Origin: Bacteroidota bacterium
GTDB taxonomy: Bacteria; Bacteroidota; Bacteroidia; Chitinophagales; Chitinophagaceae
Direction of reading: 5' to 3'
Assembly (NCBI GenBank): GCA_028877045.1
Contig: JAGWPQ010000568.1
Location: 1-13,380 of the forward strand
DNA length: 13,380 nt
The translations under genes were made by a program, and so were the position numbers. Position 1 is the stretch's first letter. Each line of letters begins with the position of its first letter. The notes under the pieces are model-generated. The model saw only the letters and a list, made by a program, of their open reading frames with translations, made no database searches and was not told where the DNA came from. Shown in pieces: positions 7,990 to 13,380 of the stretch.

Positions 7990-8017
7990 CAAAAGTATAG
8001 GATAGCTGCATTAACAA
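7990..8017 (-). promoter_or_regulatory. Bacteroidota-type promoter for cysS
   Basis: On the minus strand, TTG (8015-8017) is followed after 17 bases by TACTTTTG (7990-7997). This matches the Bacteroidota housekeeping consensus TTG, 17-23 bases, TAnnTTTG. Transcription would begin just after the -7 box, giving a leader of roughly 45 bases to the ATG at 7938. It lies in the 134-base gap between the upstream EEP gene and cysS, and would let cysS be expressed separately from the rhomboid/EEP genes. Confidence 0.55.
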
Positions 8018-8072
8018 CAGCAAAAGCAACAAGAATATAGATAAAAGGCTTTCATAACAGGGCGAATATAAT

Positions 8073-9188
8073 TTATTTTTTCAAACTGAGGTCGGTTACC
8101 AGCATAATATGATCGCTTAATCCTTCATCAACCATATCAAACTGCTGAATATTAAAATTATTATCGGGTAAAACATAATCGATGCGTAAGGTTGGTGCCA
8201 ATGCAATGAAACTGCGACCTACGCCAAATCCTTTTTTCAAAAAAACATCCTGCCTGTCCTTTTTAATATGGAAGTAAGTATAACTGTTGGGCACATCATT
8301 AAAATCGCCGCAAATGATGGATGGGTAGGGACTTTTGGCAATTGCTTCAGCAACAGTTTTTGCCTGCACACCTCTTCGTTTAAAAGCTAATTTCATTTTA
8401 TAAAAGATATTTTTAGATGCTGCCAGCATTTCTTCATCGGTTTCTTTTATTTTTTCAATATCGTCATAGTCTTCTTTTTTAAATTTAAATGATTGAAGAT
8501 GTGTGGTATAAATTCTGAAGGTATCAACTCCTTTTATCACATCGGCATAGATCAAACTTTCGGCAACACGGTATTTAATTCTTCCCGAATCGATGAATGG
8601 GTATTTTGAAAAAATGATGCAACCCGAATTATAAACGCCGTTACTTCTTTTATAATCTTTCGAAAAATAATAGTAGGGATAATCCTGCGCAAACAATGCA
8701 ATATTATCTGTTTCGGTATTTGAATGATTGGTGCTGTTGAATTCCTGCAGGCAAATAATGTCAGGTTCTAGATCTGTAATGGTTCCGGCAATATCTTCGC
8801 GAATATGTTTCCTGATGGCTTTATTTTTTGAAAGCCCGTTAAAACTTTCAACGTTCCAATCAACTATCCTGATGCTGTTTTTACTTTTTGTTTTTTCGAA
8901 TTCATTTTTTGTATGAAATGCCAATACCACAGAGATCTGTTGCCAGCCAATTAATAAGGTTACCGCCGAAATCAATGCCAGCTTAGGTTTTGCAATGAGC
9001 CAAAAAATTACTGAGAATAATAAAATAATGATAAAATAAGGGATAAGAAGGCCAAGAAAGCCAATCCACCAAAATTTAGCGGGATTTAGCCATGGTGATA
9101 AGCAGGCCAATAAAAACAAAACCACGATCACCATGTTGATGACAACAAAGATTGTTTTAGATGTTTTTCTCAGCGAGTTTTTTGCCAT
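8073..9188 (-). CDS. Membrane-anchored endonuclease/exonuclease/phosphatase family protein, intact active site
   Basis: This 371-residue protein has three N-terminal hydrophobic segments (about 13-34, 39-67, 70-91) and then an EEP-fold domain (about 105-371; DNase I, exonuclease III and sphingomyelinase-like superfamily). All core metal and catalytic motifs are visible: Asn112 in WNVES, Glu149 in CLQEF, His230 in YTTHLQS, Asp295 and Asn297 in GDFND, Asp337 in TLRIDYVL, and Asp359-His360 in LSDH. The catalytic domain follows the third segment, so it is probably outside the cytoplasmic membrane, though topology is inferred. The substrate cannot be read from sequence; phosphodiesters in nucleic acid or phospholipid are the family's range. 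It is the last gene of the probable rhomboid/EEP operon, 20 bases after a paralog. Related proteins are common in Bacteroidota, but their role is not established to my knowledge. Confidence 0.88.
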   Translation of the reverse strand: MAKNSLRKTSKTIFVVINMVIVVLFLLACLSPWLNPAKFWWIGFLGLLIPYFIIILLFSVIFWLIAKPKLALISAVTLLIGWQQISVVLAFHTKNEFEKTKSKNSIRIVDWNVESFNGLSKNKAIRKHIREDIAGTITDLEPDIICLQEFNSTNHSNTETDNIALFAQDYPYYYFSKDYKRSNGVYNSGCIIFSKYPFIDSGRIKYRVAESLIYADVIKGVDTFRIYTTHLQSFKFKKEDYDDIEKIKETDEEMLAASKNIFYKMKLAFKRRGVQAKTVAEAIAKSPYPSIICGDFNDVPNSYTYFHIKKDRQDVFLKKGFGVGRSFIALAPTLRIDYVLPDNNFNIQQFDMVDEGLSDHIMLVTDLSLKK

Positions 9189-9191
9189 TAT

Positions 9192-9212
9192 GTAAATGTA
9201 AAAAACATTTAC
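9192..9212. other. Small inverted repeat across the EEP gene junction
   Basis: GTAAATG (9192-9198) and CATTTAC (9206-9212) form a perfect 7-bp stem around a 7-base A-rich loop. The stem overlaps the stop codon of the upstream EEP gene (9209-9211) and ends three bases before the next gene's ATG. It could influence translation or mRNA processing between the two paralogs, but a 7-bp AT-rich palindrome may be chance. Confidence 0.3.
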
Positions 9213-10336
9213 TTCAATTGTATGTCGACTAAATTTGGATAATGATCCGATAAATGAAGATGAGGCGAATTGTGTTGAACTGCTCTTAACCTTTTATTCA
9301 TCAATACAACATCGATGCGGAGTGTTGGAGAAATACTGTCGTAAGTTCCGCCAAAACCAAAACCCGTTGATAAAAATGCATCACTTAACCCTTTGGTGAG
9401 ATGCTGATAAACAAAACTTGACGGAACCGAATTCAGATCGCCGCAAAATATAAATGGTATATCTGCTTTATTTAATTCTGATTTGATCAGTTTGGCTTGT
9501 TCAATGTGCATTTTGTCGAAGGCTTTTAATTTTCTGAAAGTGGATGAATGAAAAATCAATCCACTATCGGCTTCTAAAAAATTATATTCTCTGGGTGAAG
9601 CATTTTCGGCATGTATGCCCATGGAATGCAGGTGAGCATTGAATATTTTTATAGGTTGTGCTTTAAAATAAATGGTTGCAAATTGAAAACTTTCCCCGGA
9701 AAGATTACCGGCAAATTTAAGTCTACCCGTATCAGAAAAGGGGAACCTTGAAAACATTACCGTGCCATACTGTGTTGGTGCCCATGATTGGTTGTATGTA
9801 TGATCGATGGCAAAATAAACATACGGATATTTTAAAGTGTCTTTTATGTAATTGATATCTGAATAAAAATCCTTACCAATGATATTCGAGAAATCCTGAA
9901 AACATAAAACATCGGGATTATTGTCCTGAATAAATTCAAACATCTGCCTGCGAATATTATCGGGGTCATCATTTTTCTTTTGACAATCGCCAAAATAATT
10001 TACGTTCCACGATAATAAACGAAAGCTATTCTCAACTTTTTCATTCAAAAATGCTTTGCGTGAATGAAAACCAAAAACAGAATTGATATTTTGAAAACCT
10101 GCAAAGATTATCAACAAAAAAATCAAACTTGTCTTACGAAAAATAATTAAGGATAATAAAAACAAAGCAATCATTCCTACCAGCAAATACACAAAACCCA
10201 GCGCTAAAAATGTAAGCGGCCAAAACTTAACGGGATTAATATACGGCGTTAAACAGGCAAGAAGGTAAACACAAGAATAAATAATACCTGCAATGAAAAA
10301 TAATATTTTGAAAATAGATTTTTTTTGCGCCGTCAT
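9209..10336 (-). CDS. Membrane-anchored EEP family protein with Glu-to-Asp change in the active site
   Basis: This 375-residue paralog of the next gene has the same plan: three N-terminal hydrophobic segments (about 8-30, 39-66, 68-88) and an EEP domain from about 104. Most motifs are kept: Asn111 in WNVNYF, His235 in NAHLHS, Asp300 and Asn302 in GDLNSV, Asp342 in TLRIDVVL, and Asp364-His365 in LSDH. The position that is the metal-binding Glu in the family (LQE) is Asp148 here, in CFQDFS. Asp may still bind metal, so activity could be reduced, altered or retained. The ATG at 10334-10336 lies 6 bases after the rhomboid-like gene's stop, strongly suggesting coupled expression. No Shine-Dalgarno site is visible, only an A/T-rich stretch. 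Substrate unknown. Confidence 0.87.
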   Translation of the reverse strand: MTAQKKSIFKILFFIAGIIYSCVYLLACLTPYINPVKFWPLTFLALGFVYLLVGMIALFLLSLIIFRKTSLIFLLIIFAGFQNINSVFGFHSRKAFLNEKVENSFRLLSWNVNYFGDCQKKNDDPDNIRRQMFEFIQDNNPDVLCFQDFSNIIGKDFYSDINYIKDTLKYPYVYFAIDHTYNQSWAPTQYGTVMFSRFPFSDTGRLKFAGNLSGESFQFATIYFKAQPIKIFNAHLHSMGIHAENASPREYNFLEADSGLIFHSSTFRKLKAFDKMHIEQAKLIKSELNKADIPFIFCGDLNSVPSSFVYQHLTKGLSDAFLSTGFGFGGTYDSISPTLRIDVVLMNKRLRAVQHNSPHLHLSDHYPNLVDIQLK

Positions 10337-10342
10337 TATTTT

Positions 10343-11266
10343 TTAAAGTTCTTCGTTACTTGCTTTCTTTAAAAATTCTTTCTCATCTTCGGTTAACATA
10401 TGATAACCTTTCTCGTTTATTTTATCTAATAATTCATCCACACGTTGTTGTGTAAGATCGGGTACTTTTTTTAAAATTTTATTTGACTTTTTTTCTTTGT
10501 CGATCTTAATGTCGTTTTTTTTATCGGGATTAAAAAGATCATTAAACCAATCAACAAAATTATTCATCCAGTTGCTCCAGTCATTACCTTTTCTTAACTG
10601 ACGAATAAAAACAAACCCGATAATACCTCCTGACAAATGTGCAATGGCATAACCGCCGCTCGAACTAGCAATCGTCGCATAATCAATAGCAACAAATATC
10701 AAAGTCAATACCCACAAAGGAATGCCGCCGTTGATCATCGGGAAAATTCTGTAATCCGGAGCCAGAGATGTTGTTGCCACCGCAACAGCCATCACAGCCG
10801 CACCACCGCCAATCAAACTTGGTGAAAGATCAATAGATTGATGTAACGCAGGGATTAAATTAACACTTAATAAAAAACAAACAGCACCTGTAAATCCACC
10901 ATAAATATAAATGGGAAATATTTTTTTATTGCCGGTAAGATCCTGTAAAATAAATCCAAACCCCCATAACCATAATAAAGTGCTCAACAATGCCCAGATA
11001 CTGAGATGTGAAAACATATAAACAAAAATTGTCCAGGGCCTTGTTATTAATTTTTCGGTAGCAGCAGGTAATGTAAACCAATCAAGAATTTGTTTCTGAA
11101 AAAAAACGGCAGCAGCAATATTATCCTCGTAAGATAAAAAATAAATGATCTTCAAAAAATTAAGCAAAACAAAAATGATTGCATTCACTGCAATCAACAT
11201 CACCAGACTATTATTGCTTTGTCCTAACAATGGGATTCGGCCGGGCTTATATTCTCTGACACTCAT
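10343..11266 (-). CDS. Rhomboid-family pseudoprotease with cytoplasmic C-terminal tail
   Basis: This 307-residue rhomboid-fold membrane protein has about six hydrophobic segments in residues 20-224, then a charged tail of about 80 residues. The scaffold is recognisable: YMFSHLSIW, LLWLWGFGFILQDLTGN, and IAHLSGGIIGF with His210. The catalytic serine of the GxSG-type motif is missing: the segment is LIGGGAAVMA, with Gly155 (codon 10802-10804, GGT) where Ser is expected. In the HxxxxHxxxN motif only His87 remains; aligned to the upstream paralog, the second His is Ala92 and the Asn is Thr96. The protein is therefore very probably inactive as a protease. The tail ends in VDELLDKINEKGYHMLTEDE, a short helical module seen at the ends of other Bacteroidota rhomboids (I believe DUF6576). 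It lies between an intact rhomboid gene and the EEP pair, so it may be a binding partner of either. Confidence 0.88.
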   Translation of the reverse strand: MSVREYKPGRIPLLGQSNNSLVMLIAVNAIIFVLLNFLKIIYFLSYEDNIAAAVFFQKQILDWFTLPAATEKLITRPWTIFVYMFSHLSIWALLSTLLWLWGFGFILQDLTGNKKIFPIYIYGGFTGAVCFLLSVNLIPALHQSIDLSPSLIGGGAAVMAVAVATTSLAPDYRIFPMINGGIPLWVLTLIFVAIDYATIASSSGGYAIAHLSGGIIGFVFIRQLRKGNDWSNWMNNFVDWFNDLFNPDKKNDIKIDKEKKSNKILKKVPDLTQQRVDELLDKINEKGYHMLTEDEKEFLKKASNEEL

Positions 11267-11307
11267 ATTCCAAAGTTCGATAAAAATGTGTGAAGTAATG
11301 TTAACCT

Positions 11308-12009
11308 TTAATAAAACCTGCGACGATTGGTCTTATTCCAGAAATACACCAATAAAAATCCAACAACAGCACCGCCAAGATGTGCCCAATGTGCCACATT
11401 ATCTCCGGCAGAATTTTCGAATGCCATGCTTAATTCAAATCCTGCATACAATAAAACAAACCATTTTGCTTTTATAGGAAGAAAGAAGTAAAGATAAATT
11501 TTTGTGTTGGGGAATAAATAACCAAATGCAGCCAAACAACCAAACACAGCACCCGATGCGCCTATTGTTGCTTCATTCAATCTGAAGTTTGGATCATGCA
11601 AAACTTGTTGTTGTTGTTCATACGATAATAAATTAAATGCTTCAACAACCGGTTGCATTTGAAAATATAAAACGATCATATGTGCCAATGCTGCACCCAA
11701 TCCGCACGAAATATAAAATGTAAGAAATCTTTTTGGTCCCCATAAATTTTCGAGTATCGAACCAAACATCCACAAGGCAAACATGTTACCGAAAATATGT
11801 CCCAGATTTCCATGCATGAACATGTGTGTAATGAATTGCCAAGGTTTAAATAAAGGGCTTTGCCATGTATGCAACGCAAACAGATCGTCCATGTTCAACA
11901 ATTGTTTGCCCACCGTGTTTTGTGCTAAAAAAAACAAAACATTTATTATTAAAAGATTTTTAATAACTGTTGGCAATATCTGAAAACTGCTTGGTCTGAA
12001 TTCTGTCAT
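11308..12009 (-). CDS. Rhomboid family intramembrane serine protease, intact active site
   Basis: This 233-residue protein has six predicted membrane segments and the full GlpG-type active site. The motif HGNLGHIFGN supplies His66, His71 and Asn75. The catalytic Ser152 is in GASGAVFG on the fourth segment, and the catalytic His210 is in AHLGGAVVGF on the last. Rhomboids cut substrate proteins within or next to transmembrane helices; the substrate here is unknown. A long loop rich in Gln (about 113-147) precedes the catalytic serine. The ATG at 12007-12009 follows closely after the rlmD terminator. It is the first gene of a probable four-gene minus-strand operon: the rhomboid-like paralog starts 41 bases downstream, then come two EEP genes. 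Length is normal for a minimal six-helix rhomboid. Confidence 0.95.
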   Translation of the reverse strand: MTEFRPSSFQILPTVIKNLLIINVLFFLAQNTVGKQLLNMDDLFALHTWQSPLFKPWQFITHMFMHGNLGHIFGNMFALWMFGSILENLWGPKRFLTFYISCGLGAALAHMIVLYFQMQPVVEAFNLLSYEQQQQVLHDPNFRLNEATIGASGAVFGCLAAFGYLFPNTKIYLYFFLPIKAKWFVLLYAGFELSMAFENSAGDNVAHWAHLGGAVVGFLLVYFWNKTNRRRFY

Positions 12010-12029
12010 ACATTTGAAAAACTAATATT

Positions 12030-12088
12030 AAAAAAAAGAAAAACTAAATCGTTCAACGATGTTAAAAATACTCAACGATTTAGTTTTT
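12030..12088 (-). terminator. Intrinsic terminator of rlmD
   Basis: AAAAACTAAATCGTT (12039-12053) and AACGATTTAGTTTTT (12074-12088) are a perfect 15-bp inverted repeat with a 20-base loop. On the minus strand the stem runs straight into a U-rich run (12030-12043 read in reverse), 12 bases after the rlmD stop. This is a good rho-independent terminator with an AT-rich stem. It also has T's after the stem on the + strand, so it could work in both directions. The loop contains another CAACGAT (12054-12060) that could compete for pairing with ATCGTT. Confidence 0.8.
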
Positions 12089-12100
12089 AGTATTTATATT

Positions 12101-13380
12101 TTAAGCTTTTAATTTTAATTGCATTACATTTTCGATATGATGTGTATGCGGAAACATATCCACCGGTTGAATTTTTGTTACCTCATATTTTTCATCCAGT
12201 AATGCAATGTCCCTTGCCTGTGTTGCCGGATTGCAACTAACATACACAATGATCGGCGCCTCAATTTCTAATAATTTCTTTACCAATTTTTCGTGCATAC
12301 CTGCACGTGGAGGATCGGTAATAACAACATCCGGCCGGCCATGCGCTGCAAAGAAAGCATCATCACAAATATCGATCACATCGCCACTCACAAATACAGA
12401 GTGCAAAATATTGTTTAACGCTGCATTCTCTTTTGCATCTTCAATAGCTTCGGCAATTAATTCAACGCCAACAATTTTCTTTGCATGTTTACTTGCAAAA
12501 ATACCGATGCTGCCTGTACCGCAATATAAATCGTATAGGGTTTGTGTGCCATTTAATTCGGCGAATTCTCTTGCAACCTGATATAATTTTTCGGCTTGTT
12601 TGGTATTGGTTTGAAAAAATGATTTCGGACTTATCTTAAATTGAAAGTCTTCTAATTTTTCGATGATCGATCCTTTACCAAAATAAACCTGCGGATGCAG
12701 ATCGTAAATACTGTCGTTGAATTTTTTGTTGATGGTAAATAATAAAGTTGTTATCTGCGGAAACTGTTGCAGCAACTCATCAAATAATTGTGTTTGATTT
12801 TCTGCCTCATAACCCAACACAATATTGATCATCAGTTCACCGGTTGTTGCAAAACGAACCACCACATTTCGCAACCAGCCCTGATGCGTTCTGAAATCAT
12901 AAAACGGCAAATTATTTTTTACCGCAAAAGCTGCAATGGCTTTGCGAATTAAATTAGTTGGCTCGTGTTGCAAATAACAGGTATCTATTTCAACGATCTT
13001 ATCAAACATTCCTTTTGCATGAAAACCTGCAAAGCCGCCTTCATTAATTATTTCGGCACCGGATGCTTTTAATTTTCTAAACTCATCCGAAGGGATAAAT
13101 TTTTTATTGCAAAAAGTAAATTCTAATTTATTGCGGTAATGTTTTGTTTCATCGGCGCCGATGATCGGAAACATCGGTGGCAACTGCACTTTACCAATGC
13201 GACTTAAATTATCGCTTACCTGTTTTTGTTTATAGATTAATTGTTTGTCGTAAGGCAAACTTTGCCACTGGCAACCACCGCACACACCAAAGTGAGAACA
13301 GAAAGGAACAACCCTGTCGGCAGAATATTTTTTAAACCGCAACGGATAACCTTCGGCCCAATCTTTTTTACTTTTAATTA
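12101..13380 (-). CDS. rlmD: 23S rRNA (uracil-C5)-methyltransferase RlmD, 5' end off the window
   Basis: A TrmA/RumA-family enzyme that methylates C5 of a uracil in 23S rRNA using S-adenosylmethionine. The frame stays open to the right edge, reading KKDWAEGYPLRFKKYSADR, so the N-terminus, including any TRAM RNA-binding domain, is outside. A TTG at 13342 could be read as a start, but the upstream residues continue the family pattern. The iron-sulfur cluster cysteines are in FCSHFGVCGGC (codons near 13300, 13282 and 13273), with a fourth in DTCYLQ. The methyltransferase domain carries SFFQTNT, the SAM-binding LYDLYCGTGSIG, TDPPRAGM, and the catalytic cysteine in YVSCNPAT (codon 12233-12235). 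The general-base Glu is in HHIENVMQL near the end. All key residues are present. A strong terminator separates it from the rhomboid operon. The exact target position (U1939 in E. coli) is inferred from family naming. Confidence 0.92.
   Translation of the reverse strand, partial: IKSKKDWAEGYPLRFKKYSADRVVPFCSHFGVCGGCQWQSLPYDKQLIYKQKQVSDNLSRIGKVQLPPMFPIIGADETKHYRNKLEFTFCNKKFIPSDEFRKLKASGAEIINEGGFAGFHAKGMFDKIVEIDTCYLQHEPTNLIRKAIAAFAVKNNLPFYDFRTHQGWLRNVVVRFATTGELMINIVLGYEAENQTQLFDELLQQFPQITTLLFTINKKFNDSIYDLHPQVYFGKGSIIEKLEDFQFKISPKSFFQTNTKQAEKLYQVAREFAELNGTQTLYDLYCGTGSIGIFASKHAKKIVGVELIAEAIEDAKENAALNNILHSVFVSGDVIDICDDAFFAAHGRPDVVITDPPRAGMHEKLVKKLLEIEAPIIVYVSCNPATQARDIALLDEKYEVTKIQPVDMFPHTHHIENVMQLKLKA

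Noticed and set aside
12017..12024. TAGTTTTT as a -7 box for the rhomboid gene
   Set aside because: The last base does not match TAnnTTTG, no TTG lies 17-23 bases upstream, and the leader would be almost nil.
13340..13342. TTG as the start of rlmD
   Set aside because: The frame continues upstream to the window edge with residues that fit the family, so the true start lies outside.

Overview
The window looks like chromosomal DNA of a Bacteroidota bacterium, most likely in or near the Chitinophagaceae. It is AT-rich. It encodes two large secreted proteins that join an N-terminal macroglobulin-like (MG2) region to a barrel-less TonB-receptor plug region, an architecture typical of this phylum. 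Promoter-like sites fit the Bacteroidota consensus (TTG, 17-23 bases, TAnnTTTG), and Shine-Dalgarno sites are mostly absent. No phage, transposase, CRISPR, tRNA or rRNA signal was seen.

Layout, left to right: (1) the C-terminal end of a small conserved hypothetical protein on the + strand (1-216). (2) A 425-base gap between convergent genes, filled mainly by an in-phase array of fifteen 21-bp units (247-561). (3) Everything from 642 rightwards is on the minus strand, so transcription runs right to left. In transcription order it is: rlmD (5' end off the window), a strong intrinsic terminator, an intact rhomboid protease, a degenerate rhomboid with a cytoplasmic tail, two membrane-anchored endonuclease/exonuclease/phosphatase (EEP) proteins, cysS, two tandem MG2-plug proteins, and a small secreted hypothetical protein.

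The two rhomboids and two EEP proteins are separated by 41, 6 and 20 bases and are probably one operon. cysS has its own promoter-like site and may be followed by the MG2-plug gene 40 bases behind it. rlmD (23S rRNA uracil methylation) and cysS (tRNA charging) are translation housekeeping genes. The rhomboid and EEP genes act at the inner membrane, and the MG2-plug proteins are exported with unknown function. Between rlmD and the array, three neighbouring loci are paralogous pairs (rhomboids, EEP proteins, MG2-plug proteins), and within the first two pairs one member has altered catalytic residues.

Most worth a second look: the 21-bp array with its nested 42- and 63-bp duplications; the second rhomboid, which has lost its catalytic serine and two supporting residues; an EEP protein with Asp in place of the metal-binding Glu; and a repeat-plus-hairpin element downstream of the MG2-plug genes. 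I see no convincing complete new defence or mobile system; most of the window is ordinary core genome.
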